Source of the DNA: Actinomucor elegans
Lineage: Eukaryota > Mucoromycota > Mucoromycetes > Mucorales > Mucoraceae
DNA length: 64,000 nt
Direction: 5' to 3'
NCBI GenBank assembly: GCA_026027325.1
Contig: JAMSLZ010000005.1
Span: 1,798,001 to 1,862,000 of the forward strand
The notes below the pieces were generated by a model. That model was given only the letters and a program-made list of their open reading frames with translations. It did not search any database and was not told the DNA's origin. Positions 23,300 through 35,683 of the stretch are shown here, piece after piece; within the stretch, counting starts at the first letter, position 1; the number at the start of each line of letters is the position of its first letter. The position numbers and the translations under genes are program-made.

Positions 23300-24228
23300 A
23301 GTAAGAAGAAAAAACAATTATAATGATAACTCGATAATAAACCAGAATCTGGATACTTTTAATCTGCCTTCTAAATGGAAGTCGGATATGGATCTAGTAG
23401 CTCAGCTTTTCCTGAATGATCAATAAGATGAGCAATTCAACCCAGTAGCTGTTACTGTTCAAGGTGAAATCAATCAAGCGGTACTGTTGAAAATCATACA
23501 ACACTATACATTTGTTTATGAAAAAATTGAGATTTTGCCGACTGTATTAGTTATTGCTAACAAAAAATGTGTTGGCTCAAGCGAAAATGAACCACATTCA
23601 CATCTGGTAAAGATCAAGTCTGATTTTCGGGTGCAGAAATGTCTCATGTTTCTTTCCAATTGGGATATCACGCCTTTTAATGATCAGTCTATGAATACTT
23701 TTAATGCATTGTGTCAGCTTTTGCCTCATCTTGTCAAGATACTTTCTTTTTCTTCTGATGTAGAAAATCAAACTATCAAATTTGCTTAGCACAGCTATTA
23801 TAAACAAGTGATAATGAAAGCATTATATATATTTTCTCAATTTTTCGACTTGTTTGGTTTAGACATGCTCTCAACAAAAAGAAAATCTTTTGGACTGTGC
23901 AGTAAAATTAACATAAAAGCAAGTAATAAAGTCGGTTATAACTTGGCTATAGCTTGTATTTATACTCGTTGGATTGTAACTGAAGGTTATTTACTTGTGT
24001 TCATATTAGAAACAAACCCGTTATGTAACTCCAATATCGATACATTTTTACTCCTTCAAGATCTTTTTTTTTTACATTCTTATAAATCTACTACTTTCAA
24101 ACATACGATTTATTATCCTTTAGACTGCCACTAACATCAGAGGCCAGAATGATAGTCGGTCGGAAGGCCGAATGCGTTACATTACTTCAGAAAGCATAGG
24201 AGAGTACTTGTGAACGCAAGCTTGACAG
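23300..24228 (+). pseudogene. decayed protein gene, lineage-specific family
   Basis: One frame reads from about 23330 (LDTFNLPSKWKSDMDLVAQL) through an in-frame TAA at 23424 and a TAG at 23787 to a stop near 24134. Between those stops the translation is strongly protein-like: VQGEINQAVLLKIIQHYTFV, ILPTVLVIANKKCVGSSENE, HLVKIKSDFRVQKCLMFLSN, SMNTFNALCQLLPHLVKILS. From 24128 another frame continues similarly (RMIVGRKAECVTLLQKA, stop, ESTCERKLDRRALGI). Two stops plus a frame change indicate a dead copy, not introns, because no GT-AG pair removes them neatly. I cannot name the family from sequence alone. The style matches uncharacterised multi-copy families seen in Mucorales, which is recollection and not a search result. 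Confidence 0.5.
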
Positions 24229-25712
24229 AAGGGCTTTAGGAATATGAACTGTACTTTAATGATAGAGTACTTAGAAATAGTAGAGGAATTTGATAATAGT
24301 TGGACTAGTTCCGGTTGTTAATGTGTCGGATCTGCTTATGGTTAAGAAGTCTGTCAGTAAGAAGGGGCTACAATCAATGAAAGAAGAGAGCTAGATATTG
24401 AACTTTAGGATCAAGAATACCAAATTTTCCACTTTACTTTGGTGTTATCCAGCCATTTCAAGCTATCACTGGGGAAATGCTCTTTCAACAGAATTATAGA
24501 GCTACTGACGTGATTTGCTGTATTTACTATTGAATAAGAGGGATAGGACGAAATAGATGCCTGAATTTTGATAGTATAAGGGAGTTAACTACCGCGGCTT
24601 TACCTACAACTGATAAAGATCTTGACAAATGCGGTTGCACTGTAGCTCTGAGTTTAGTAATGAATAAACTCACAAAATGGATACGTTACTGAGTAGATTG
24701 AATCATAGGAAAATCGGGATATACGATGGGATTTGGGTCGTCTACTGCAACCAGCTTGCTAATGTTCATTTCTCTTAATAGAATAAATCAACAATCCCAA
24801 TTATTCTGGCCTGAGAGAAGTTACAAATTTTACGTCTAGGCTGACCAAAATTAAATCAATTGGAAACCTATTTTCATTGGCTGTTGAATAATAAATACAA
24901 TGTTCGCCGTTATCATGGCAACAAAGATAACCCTTACTTTTCGATGAATTGATAGATCTTTAGGCATTCTTTTAAATGAACAAAATAATATTTTTTAACA
25001 CAAAATAATAAGGTATTGTATTAACATAAAAAAAAAAGATATGCAGCTCCGGCAATATATCTTTTTTTTTTTCCTTTTTTTTTAGAAAATTAACATGGCA
25101 CGTTAATCAGCGCATCTCTTGACAGGTTTTGACTAGATGTCGCAATTGACTATAGTTAGTGTTCATAATAAGATACTGCATTTAGCAAAAACCCAAGATC
25201 GATTTTGATCTCGTCGCTGCATTAATTATTAATTATCAATCTTCTTAAGCTGTTTTTTGGTTAAAATAAGAATTTATGAAAGAGGTAGATCACTACTAGT
25301 AATACTGTTATATCATTGAATGAAAATAGCTGTATTTAGGTATATTGATTTGTATCATATACTGAAACCAACTCATCCTGTACACTGTATTAAGAAGAAA
25401 AAACGGGTCCTTGGGGAAGAACATTCTAAACAAAGGTCAGACTCCTAATTTACAAGAAAGGCGGGGTCATTCATGCATCCATTAGGTTTGATAAGGCTAT
25501 AAACAAGTGTATTTTCCATTCGACATTACTGATTGGACAAAACTACGTGAACTGAATTCTACCAACATATTTAATCATTTCCTTCCAATCAGAAGCAGTA
25601 GTTGAGCTAATATTGTAAAACAAGTCACCTTTGCCTGGTTGCTGGATATATAAATTGAAAAAAAAATATTTTCGTTGCTTAGTTTGCTCTACAATATCTT
25701 TCATATACCAAC
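24229..25712. other. intergenic, AT-rich
   Basis: The first few hundred bases may be further decayed extension of the relic. A poly-T/A-rich stretch lies near 25030-25085. A weak minus-strand match to the dispersed repeat (GATCTCGTCGCTGCAT) lies near 25207-25222. The last part is the promoter of the transporter gene. I see no intact gene. Confidence 0.35.
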
Positions 25713-27395
25713 ATGTCTGACTTGAAACAACTCTCTCAAAAGAGATATTGGGGTGGCATACTCGCACTTGGCGGTGTTGTTTTCATATGGGTTTCTTCAT
25801 CATTTGCAATGAATGTAATATATATCAATAGGCGCAAATTACAGCATAAGAAACTTATATGAATTGTATAGAGCTTGTTTGGTGAAATGGAGTATAATAA
25901 GCCGTTTCTTGTCACATACCTGAACACTGCCACTTTTTCATTTTATCTTGTTCCATTACTATTCAAGTCATTATATAAACAACCAGTGTCTAGTGCTACC
26001 CGACAAGAAGAAACTACAAAGTAAATATTTTGAAATATTGACAAAAGCACGCCATTCGCTCTTAGTCTTTCGTCACCTTTAAACGTTTTATTCTAACATT
26101 TTGTTTCTTTCATAGATTATTCAATCAACCACAGGTAAAACACATGACTAATAAAGCTATCAATGACAAAACAAGGCAAAATAAATGGTTGTACAGAAAC
26201 TGATCATCTCTATCTTTATCAACAATAGCCTGTTACCTATGCCGCTGTCTCGGAGTCAAATGATACATTAACCAATGACAGTCATCACAACTTACATCAT
26301 CAAAAGTTGTCTACCTTTGCTACCATCAAACTAAGCCTAGAATTCTGTATCCTATGGTTCATTGCCAATTATACGACCAATGCTAGTCTTGCTTATACTA
26401 CTGTGGGCAGCAGTACTATCCTAGCTTCTATGTCTGGTAAAAAAAAAAATATATATAACGCGTATATTATCTCAATTGCATCAGCGATTTATTCATTCAA
26501 TCAATTATTTAGGCCTTTTTACTCTTGGCATTGGTGCACTCTTTAAAGTAGAAAAGATGAACCTCATCAAAATCTCTGCAGTGTGTGTCAGGTAACACTA
26601 AAAAAATTACATCTAATGCCGTGATCCCAGGTACCAACATTCGTCATTTATTCTTAGCTTGATAGGTGTATCACTTGTATCCTATTCGGATCATTTGAGT
26701 GGAGTGGATGATACAGTGGATGATCCTCTCGTGGCTGATCAAGGTCATCCTTATACTATTCCTGCACCTCTCATAGGAGATATACTTGCATTATTAGGCG
26801 CTATCTTTTATGGCTGTTATACTACTCTTTTAAAACTGAAAATCGGTAGTGAAGACCGTATTGATATGCCCCTGTTCTTTGGCTTCGTGGGCGCCTTCAA
26901 TGTATTGTTGTTAGGGCCTGCTATACCCATCTTACACTATCTTGGTCTAGAAACATTTGAAGTGCCCATGAATGCTACCTTGTGGATTGTCATCTTGCTG
27001 AACGCGTTTATCGGCACATTCTTGTAAGTAGTTTTTTTTTTTTTTGATATTGGATATGTATTAATAAGCAATTGTTTCCGTAGATCCGATTATCTTTGGC
27101 TGTTATCTATGCTCATGACTTCACCTCTTGTTGTGACCTTGGGCATTTCATTAACTGTAAGTATTCTTTATAGCAGACATGATATCGTACTAAGCCCGAT
27201 AAATGCTAGATCCCTCTTGCTTTGATTGGAGACGTATTCTTTAAAGGATTCATTCCTGGTATCAAATATATAATTGGTGCATTACTTGTCATTGCAGGCT
27301 TTTTGGCAGTCAATACTGATGCCATGCAAGAGGCCAAAGCAAAGTCTGAAGATGAACTGCTCCGAGTCAATAATCAACGCGTTGAGCAAGTGTAA
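25713..27395 (+). CDS. SLC35F-type (DMT superfamily) membrane transporter
   Basis: Eight exons (25713-25814, 25872-26020, 26116-26134, 26229-26436, 26513-26591, 26658-27023, 27084-27156, 27210-27395) give 393 residues. Exon 3 is only 19 nt. The protein has about ten hydrophobic segments: WGGILALGGVVFIWVSSSF, FLVTYLNTATFSFYLVPLLF, SLEFCILWFIANYTTNASLA, IGDILALLGAIFYGCYTTLL and later helices. Signature blocks are YNKPFLVTYLNT, TTVGSSTILASMSGLFTLGI, GDILALLGAIFYGCYTTLLK and GDVFFKGFIPGIKYIIGALL. These match the SLC35F5/YML018C group, thought to sit in vacuolar or Golgi membranes; the substrate is unknown. The connecting loop before the sixth region is Asp-rich. It ends 185 bp from the convergent GCP3 gene. 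Confidence 0.9.
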
Positions 27396-27580
27396 AACAG
27401 ACTTTCAATCAATATCATTTCATTTACCATAGTTTAACTCGACTATTATATCGCTCTTTTCAACATTGTTCAACACATACTACTACTATTATTATATTCA
27501 ACTCGCCTGTAAATACTAATAAACTAATTCAACACTTGTACATGCTTTCAACTCATAATAACTAAAGCAAATCGACTTTA

Positions 27581-30500
27581 TTATCTTTGTCTTGAAGACG
27601 ATCTACTATCTCTCGTGTTTATCAAAGCATTATTATAGAATTGATTATAATCCAATCGAACCACCAAACATAAGAACTGCGCAGTTTCTTGAGCTGAGTA
27701 AAAATTCAAAGCATCAATTAATAGCTTCATATGATACTGAAAGGATTCTTCAATTTTAGTCAGAGATCGATTAGTATTCACGAATCGTACTGAAGACGTA
27801 TCAGCAAGTCCAGATTTTGGTATACCAAATCGATCTACAGCTTGTTCTTCTTCAAGGTCCATAAGCAAACTATTGTATTTTTCAGCTTGCGTTGTAAATG
27901 CCACACACGATCCCATTAGTTTGTTAAAGATCTATAATACAAGCAAAATTAGTTGGAAAAAAAAAGCATGGCTTTTACACGCTGCCTCACTTACTCGAAG
28001 TAATTTTGAGTTTGTTAGCATACATTCTTTCAAACAAGTATCCAAAAAGTCAGAGTGGTATTGCAGTACTTGATCCACTGTCGAAATACTGGTCAGGTTG
28101 GATTCCAAACGATGCCAATTGGGCTCCAGGACTTCATTCGTCACATAGTAAGCAAACTGCTGGACAAACGTCAGCATGCGATTTCTCAGCGAATAAACCC
28201 GAAACTTCCAATGCTCGATCTCAGGGTTAGATGATCTTGTTTTCCAAACCCTATTCTTTTGATCCATCCAGGCACCACAAAGTAAATCTTCCACATGCTT
28301 CATGTTGAGAATATGGCGAAACAGAAGTTGATATTTGGTAAGCGCTTTGCGAGATATAACCAGTGATAAAGGAAAAGTGACAGTATAGTCCAATATCAAC
28401 GCGTCATACCCTGTTAGAGGCTCTCGGCTGCTGGCTGCAAAAGCTGAAGCAGTTGACATGAAGCTTCCAGAAAGACTCTGGCTACGCTCAAATGCTGAAG
28501 TGTCTACCAATCCGCCAGCACTCAGTGTAGATCGTCGAGAACTGACAGCAGCATCCATACCGGACACATTGATGATGCGTAGTAGTTGGTCAATTAGTCT
28601 TAGATGGCTCATGGATACCTTGACATCTTCTTTGAAGGGATCATAAGCAGCCACAGACGAAGGATTTCGTAGTACCAAATCCATCAATGATTGAAGTCTA
28701 GTTTGAGGTATTTCTGAAGCTGGCTGCTTTAGTTCGGCTTTAGCTAAATCTAAGAAAGAGGTCAAGAAATCAGACTGATCCAGAAAGAAATAATGCTTCA
28801 AAGAACTACAGGCGTTTGTAATGAGTTTAAAGAGTCATACAATGTTTCTTTCAACGAGACTTACCGTAAACGCCCTATTAACTGTTGATCTTTCATTAAC
28901 AGGTTTAACAGAGTTTGATTTGCATATTTATAAGCAACTTCCAGGTTTTTAACAAATCTACAGGTTAAAACATCAGATAAAGGCATTCGAATAATAATAA
29001 TAAAAAAAAGTTATAGCTTTTAATTTACCGTGTACCATCTACAGCAGCCCAAACTTCACTTCTTGCAGGTATATTACTCGGTGGTTCATGTCTTCTTTGC
29101 TGTTGTTGCGCTTGTCGTGTTGCAGCATAGGCTGGTCCATCTAGCCTTAGTTCTTGAACGATATTGTGTCCTAGTACTTCACTTTGCATTTCTTCGGAAT
29201 TGGCAATACTGACACCGCATTCTCGCACGACATTCAAAAATTTACCTGCCAGTAGAATCTGATCCTTCATTGGATCTAAAAACACAGGTACACCACCTTC
29301 GCGGATCGTATATCTTGTTTCCCAATATGTATCATTATAGTCCTCTTTCAAGTTTTCCTTCTTTACGCTTTTCTTTTCCAAAACCATAAACTCATTGTAA
29401 GGATCTTTGATTTCTCCATGATAGATCCAAGAATGTAAAATCTCAAAGTAAGGCACCGAAGCCTTTGACAGTAAAAAGGTATAAATCTTCTTGCATTTGG
29501 GATCACTATCATAAAAAGTAAATCTCTGACCTTTTTTTTTTTTTGATTTATGAAATCCATTGATATAGTTACCCACTGAGACCAATCAATCTTTCTGATA
29601 AAATGTTAAGAATAGCTCCTCCTTTTTGTTTCTCTGATATCTGCACTTCGTTAGACTCTTCTTGCTGTAAGCCCTCAATCACTGCCTCAATATTATTCTC
29701 TTCCTCTTCTTCTTCTTTTGGAGTACGCGATGTATTGATGGATCGAATTGCCATAGCTAAATCATGAATGATCTTCATGCTCTGTAATAAATCTTGCGCA
29801 TAAAACCACAATCTTTGCAAAGTGAACGACGGTGAAGTTTGAAATTCATGCTCCAGTTGAGCGACAAAGGTCAAATACTCTTTCAAAAACACACGCATGC
29901 CTGCACAAAGAGCATGGTTGATAGTACCATATTCAAATCGTGAATACTGATCAATGAACGCATCTATCGACATGTAATAGGTGGCTAAGGGCAGGATTTT
30001 TTCTACCAAGTGTTTCAAGCTAGGATCTATGTTTAAAATATCAGTTTAAATAAGGCTCCTCCCCTCCTCCTCCCTGTTTTCCTCTTTTCAAGGTTTATAC
30101 CTAGTGTTGGGTCAATATCATATTTCATAGCATCCCAAGAACCGTTTTCTTGCGACTGAGAGATATGGGATCGTATATCATCCATTAAATCTTCTTCTTC
30201 TCGTATCGCTTTCGGATATATACATTTCACATATGAGCCCTCTACTGCCTAAATAAAATAGACATGAGTTTCTTGCTGTCTTGTTTTAAGAAAAAATACC
30301 CAACGCCTTACTATCAACACATATAAAAGATCCTCTATCATGGCATACTCTTGAATTTGTATCGAAAAATCGCCAACTCTATGCTGAAATATATTGGAAT
30401 TACGACTTTCTACCGTAAATCTATTAGACCTAATACATTGCTTTTATATAGAAAGACAGAATTCTTTACCGCTTGGAGCATTGATTGAAACTGGACTCTC

Positions 30501-30824
30501 TTGAAATATGGATTCATTCTCATCGCGTTGGCTATTGGGTAAAGGTGAAGATCCATGTCGTATATTTTCTAATTGTCTGCTAATCTAAAGGATAATAAAC
30601 AGATGAATCTCTCGGGAATAAAAAAAAAATAAGATAGCTTTTGTTTGATTTACTCTATTGAGTTGATTTTCTGATAGCAATACACTATTTCGTGCATTAT
30701 TGATTGGTATACTGGTTAAGTCGGGATTGGAAGAGGACGATATGGCGCCTATAGTTGAAGATCGGAACGCTCTTTCCAATCGGAGTGAAGGCGAATTGGT
30801 AGGTGAACGACTGTTCCTTGACAT
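27581..30824 (-). CDS. gamma-tubulin complex component 3 (GCP3/Spc98/Alp6)
   Basis: Nine exons (30824-30654, 30584-30470, 30409-30312, 30248-30101, 30026-29573, 29523-29029, 28957-28865, 28805-27995, 27931-27581) give about 911 residues. GRIP1-type blocks include MIEDLLYVLIAVEGSYVKCI, FEYGTINHALCAGMRVFLKE, VPYFEILHSWIYHGEIKDPY, KHYFFLDQSDFLTSFLDLAK, and near the C-terminus YDALILDYTVTFPLSLVISR and MLTFVQQFAYYVTNEVLEPN. GCP3 pairs with GCP2 and gamma-tubulin to form the small complex that nucleates microtubules at the spindle pole body. The 70-residue N-terminus is Ser/Asn-rich. The exon 5-6 junction (29573/29523) is ambiguous, since a second donor and acceptor pair also keeps frame. An ACGCGT box lies at 30886-30891 upstream of the start. 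Confidence 0.9.
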
Positions 30825-31448
30825 TAAGCAAGTAATTACAAAATAATAAAAAAAAAATAAACTGAGCGCGAGTCTGAAAGTATGCACGCGTTCAATTCGC
30901 GTACAAAAAAAAAATCACTGAACTTCAGACTCCGTAAGCTCCACACCCAATATCGAAAATATTGTTTCATTGATACATGAATCATTCTGGAGCATTGTAA
31001 CAAAGTATATAGGTTTAACTATGGATATAAAGACTTAGTTTTAATAAATAGCTTATTCATTGCTAGGATGATATCTGTCAAATTGATGATCGTTTTATCT
31101 GAAATTCAACGTGATTTACTCGACAGCTACTATTCTAGGGACTGTGTTGTATACTTTTTCTATTAGTGATGAGGGCTGAACGTGTATTTTCCAATTACTA
31201 AATGAAACGGCTCAGTTCAGACTCTTTTCTTGTCATAATGATGGTAACATCATGCAACTATGATGATTGGCTTGAAAATGATCGTTACTTCAACGGGATT
31301 TCAATATTTTGTAGATTCAGTTAGTATTTCTTTGTTAGGTTATGCACTGCTTAAGGTTGTTTACGTGTATTAAGTGCTGAAATATGTTCCAAAGGATTAT
31401 AAAAGTATAGAAAAGGGATTAAATGTAATCTTGGTTGAAGGTCCTCGC

Positions 31449-31524
31449 AGATGTCGCTGCTTGCTCTGTACATGGGTTACTGATCAGATGCGACATCTAA
31501 CTGGGATCGGCTAGATGGTCTATA
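31449..31524 (+). repeat. dispersed repeat, copy 4
   Basis: Contains GATGTCGCTGCTTGCTCTGT, then ATCAGATGCGACATCTAACT and GGGATCGGCTAGATGGTCTA. The flank also matches copy 3. Confidence 0.6.
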
Positions 31525-31920
31525 GACTACCATAGCTAGAATACATAGAATACTAAAAAGTAAAATGCCTTTTAAATATTAATCAAGGTACGGTTCTAGT
31601 AAATGTAGCAATTTATTCTGGACAAACCATAGCCATCCGATAAGGTACTGAATCAGAATTCGTTAAAAAGTATAAAAGTACTAAAAATCCCAAGCATAAG
31701 CTAAATTTTTTGAATTTTACTGTTTTTCTTGTGAAACTTGAAGTAGATATTGTTAAGGCATAGCTTATTAATAGAGTATGTATGTAGTTTATATGAGAAA
31801 AGTATTCCTTTTATGATATTTTCATCATGAGGGTTATGGGTGTTTTTATATTTCTAAAATTTCAGTCTAAGAATATAAGTTTGGAATTTTTTCGGAAATT
31901 AGACCATTTTCAGTATCACT

Positions 31921-31970
31921 CGATCTCTTGAGCGATCTCAATGCAATGTCGTGTCTGATAGCTTGTACAT
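31921..31970 (-). repeat. dispersed repeat, copy 5 (inverted)
   Basis: On the minus strand it reads GTACAAGCTATCAGACACG, ACATTGCATTGAGATCG and CTCAAGAGATCG, aligned with the consensus ATCAGATGCGACATT and GATCGGCCTAGAGATC. Confidence 0.55.
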
Positions 31971-32090
31971 ATGTAGAACGGAATACTAGTTTTACTAGAA
32001 TTATTATTTGATTGATATGATGAGTACATCGCATTTCAGGAATCCGTTATAAATTACTTGCATGTTATATATTCTTAATTTTAGATCTGT

Positions 32091-32125
32091 AGATCTCTTG
32101 GCCAATCTCAATTTCAAAATTACAT
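32091..32125 (-). repeat. dispersed repeat, copy 6 (inverted)
   Basis: The minus strand reads ATGTAATTTTGAAATTGAGA followed by TTGGCCAAGAGATCT. Confidence 0.5.
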
Positions 32126-32929
32126 TCAACAAGTAGTCAATATTTAAAATAAATCAATTCATTTGCTAAAGCTTTTTGGTTAAAGATAGTACAATCAATA
32201 GACATAGGATATAAGTTATCATTTGTAAGTTGCATGTATTTTTTAAACAGCATATGTACGACTGGAATAGACTATGTTGAAATCATTTACATCTACTCTT
32301 GTAATTACTTTATCATACCAGTTAAACTTTGAGCTTGGGTCATGAAGCACGAAAATGACGTCTTTCATGTGGTAGAAATTGCTTGGCGCGAGAGAATATA
32401 TAGTATAGAGCATAGGATTTTGAATGGATTAATAAGCACATTAGAGATATAAAGATATTAGGAAATTTTGCAGTAAAGAACGATCATCCATTAATTAAGA
32501 AAGGGATACTGGATATATATTATGTATATAGGAAGCAGCTGAAATTGAGCATGCTGTAGACTAACAGTCGGAATAATTAGAAACATATTTAACTTTGATC
32601 AGATAGCTCAGGTCTAGAGTATCTTTGCTGTCGTTGTATAAATCTACAAGGAACATCTAACAGAACTAACTTGAACTCTAAACGCTCATTGAACATAAGC
32701 GATGGGAGTTAAATGGAGACCCGAATTTTAACTGGAAACCATTCTTATGGGAATTAAAACATAGCAAACTATAGTCTTGGCATGTTTCCGATCTATTTTT
32801 ACGCGTTTAGGGTTCTTTTTTCCATTGATCATGTCTTAGAATTGTTACTGTGGATGTAGGTATAAATAAAATAATGCAAAAAAAAAGAATAAAATGTACT
32901 TATCGTTCTTCTTTTATTTTAACTGAAAA

Positions 32930-33797
32930 ATGTATCCTCGACCACCTCAACCGCCCACACATAGTGGAAATGAAGAATTTGAAGAATATCCTTTAAATGA
33001 TACAAGGTTTATAGAGCAAAGACCAGTGATGCAGTCTCCATTCATAGACGTTTATCCAGCAGATCGACCACGAATACAGCCTTATGATTCTAATCAGCCT
33101 CTTTTACGAACCACTCCACCCCCGGTCATGCCCATGCCCAGTCCAAATAACATCTCATATAATGATTCAGCACCAGGTTATTACACAGTCGCGCCAAGAC
33201 GTCAGCCCCGTCGCTATAAGACAAGTAAGTCCTTATCCTATTTTGTGGTAGAACGTCAATTTATCTGTTTTTTTTAATAGCAAAGAATGTCAAGCTTACG
33301 CGTGGTAATTTGATATTGGATTGTCCAGTGCCAACGCGTTATTTGCAATCCGTGCCTATCAAGGATGGTAAAGAATTTACACATATGCGCTATACAGCAG
33401 CCACATGTGACCCAAAGGACTTTGTGAAGGATGGTTACACACTGCGTCAACAATTACTATCAAGGGAAACCGAACTGTTCATTGTCTTGACTATGTACAA
33501 CGTAAGTATGCTGACTTTGTAACTGTTTTCAAACTAACCAATCAAAAAGGAAGATGAAGTATTATTTGCTAGAACCATGCACGGCGTCATGAAGAACATA
33601 TCACATCTGTGTACTCGCGATAGATCTCGTACTTGGGGACCAGAAGGATGGAAAAAAGTGACAGTATGTATAGTATCTGATGGAAGAAACAAGATCCATC
33701 CACGAACATTATCGCTATTGGCCAGTTTGGGAGTATATCAAGAGGGTGTGGCCAAGAACATTGTTGGTGATAAACCTGTCACTGCCCATATCTATGA

Positions 33798-33834
<37 letters not shown>

Positions 33835-35683
33835 TGAGAGAATACACACACTCTTATTCAATCATTTGGGATTTTATAGTACACCACGCAATTATCAGTT
33901 GATCCTAAACTCAAGTTCAAGGGGGCAGACAAAGGCATTGTACCTTGTCAAATCTTGTTCTGTCTTAAGGAAAAAAACCAAAAGAAAATCAACTCACATC
34001 GCTGGTTCTTTCAAGCTTTCGGTCAGCTTATTCAACCTCATGTTTGTATCTTGATTGATGTAGGCACCCGTCCTGGTAACACGTCTTTATATGCATTATG
34101 GAAGGCATTTGATCTTCATTCCAACATTGCTGGTGCTTGTGGTGAAATTAGAACATTAAAGGGCAAGTTTGGTGTATCTCTATTGAATCCATTGGTAGCT
34201 GCGCAAAATTTTGAATATAAAATGTCAAACATCCTTGACAAACCTCTTGAGTCCGTGTTTGGCTACATTTCCGTTTTACCTGGCGCTTTCTCTGCTTATC
34301 GTTTTAGAGCGTTGCAGAATGATGAGAATAATCATGGTCCTTTGGAAAAGTACTTTTTAGGCGAAACACAGCATGGTGGTGATGCGGATATCTTTACAGC
34401 AAACATGTATCTAGCCGAAGATCGTATTCTTTGTTATGAATTGGTTGCTAAAAAGAATGCCAAGTGGGTTCTTCATTATGTGTCAAGCGCTTTTGGTGAA
34501 ACAGATGTGCCTGATAAAGTGGACGAGTTCATTAGTCAACGTAGACGTTGGCTGAATGGTTCATTTTTTGCAGGTGTATACTCGTTGTGGCATTGGCGAA
34601 AAGTGTGGAGTTCAGACCATTCGACTGTAAGAAAATGTTTCTTTTTGTTTGAAAACCTTTATACTTTATATAATATGTTGTTTACTTGGTTTGCACTGGT
34701 AAGATTCTGGTAAATGTAAGGTGATACAAAATCTGATGATTTATAATACACTATAGGCTAATTTTTATCTGACGTTTTTTATCTTGACACAAGCACTGGG
34801 AGCGGAAGCACTTGATCCCAGACCTTTTCCCGCTCAAACTGCCCTCATTATCCATACTATACTCAATTACATTTATGTGTTTTTAATCATTGTTCAATTC
34901 ATTATCTCATTGGGCAACAGACCTCAAGGCTCCAAGTTGTTGTACACTTCCAGCATGCTCTTTTTTGCGCTATTGATGATTTACATGATGTTTGCTACTA
35001 TTTGGATTACGGTAGTAAGCATTCAAGCTATTGCAGAAGGGACAGGCAACTCGTTGATGGTAATGCTAGGTCAATCAGCGTTTGTCAATATTGTGGTTTC
35101 TGTATGTTCGACATATGTTTTATATTTTGTTTCCAGTGCATTATTTTTGGACCCTTGGCACATGTTTACTAGTTTCCTTCAATATATACTACTTGCGCCA
35201 AGTTATACAAACATTCTCAACGTGTACGCATTCTGTAATACACACGATGTTTCATGGGGTACAAAAGGTGACAATGTAGTAGCGACTGATCTTGGTGTTG
35301 TGAAACACAAGAAAGATGCAGAGACTGGTGAACATACAGTTGAAGTCGAATTGCCTACTGAACAAAAAGATTTGAATGAGATATATGAAGAAGCTTGTCT
35401 TGATTTAACGAAACAAGTCATTCCTGAAAAACAGCATCGAGATGCAAAAACCAAACAAGAGGATTATTATCGATCGTTTCGCACCCGTCTAGTGCTTTCT
35501 TGGATCATCTCAAATCTTGTGCTGATCGTAATTATTACAAGTGCCACTACCTTTGATTGGATTCCTTCCTTTGAGGCTAGAAGTACAGCTTATCTTGGTT
35601 TCATCCTATGGTCCGTAGCCGTATTAGCCGCTATTCGATTCATTGGCTCTACTTTATATCTTATTTTACGCCTTTTCAACTGA
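32930..35683 (+). CDS. chitin synthase (GT2, division 1 type)
   Basis: Five exons (32930-33224, 33281-33501, 33550-33798, 33880-34698, 34757-35683) give 836 residues. A Pro-rich, disordered N-terminus (about 90 residues) precedes the chitin synthase N-domain ([20 protein letters not shown]). The GT2 core follows: [40 protein letters not shown] (donor-binding Asp), [19 protein letters not shown], and the product-binding [14 protein letters not shown] (QRRRW). The C-terminal third has seven or so membrane helices. There is no myosin motor or cytochrome b5 domain, so it belongs to the class I-III group. It polymerises GlcNAc from UDP-GlcNAc across the plasma membrane. Intron 3 (33799-33879) starts GT followed directly by 32 A. 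Confidence 0.95.
33801..33832 (+). repeat. poly-A tract (32) in chitin synthase intron 3
   Basis: The homopolymer begins at the third base of the intron, directly after the GT donor. It fills two fifths of the 81-nt intron. Confidence 0.9.

Larger units (their letters stand above)
30825..32929. other. gene-poor gap with dispersed repeats
   Basis: About 2.1 kb between the divergent GCP3 and chitin synthase genes. It holds repeat copies at 31449-31524 (+), 31921-31970 (-) and 32091-32125 (-). There is no open frame with coding character. The last 100 bases are the chitin synthase promoter, with a short poly-A stretch. Confidence 0.5.

Noticed and set aside
29569..29585. Apparent frameshift between two GCP3 segments near a 13-A run
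   Set aside because: A normal GT-AG intron of about 50 nt covers the A run and joins both frames in phase, so no frameshift is needed.
30886..30891. ACGCGT before GCP3, and others at 37019 and 32801, as a cell-cycle regulon
   Set aside because: ACGCGT also occurs inside coding exons and introns throughout the window (for example 33338, 43681, 55264), so single sites are not evidence.
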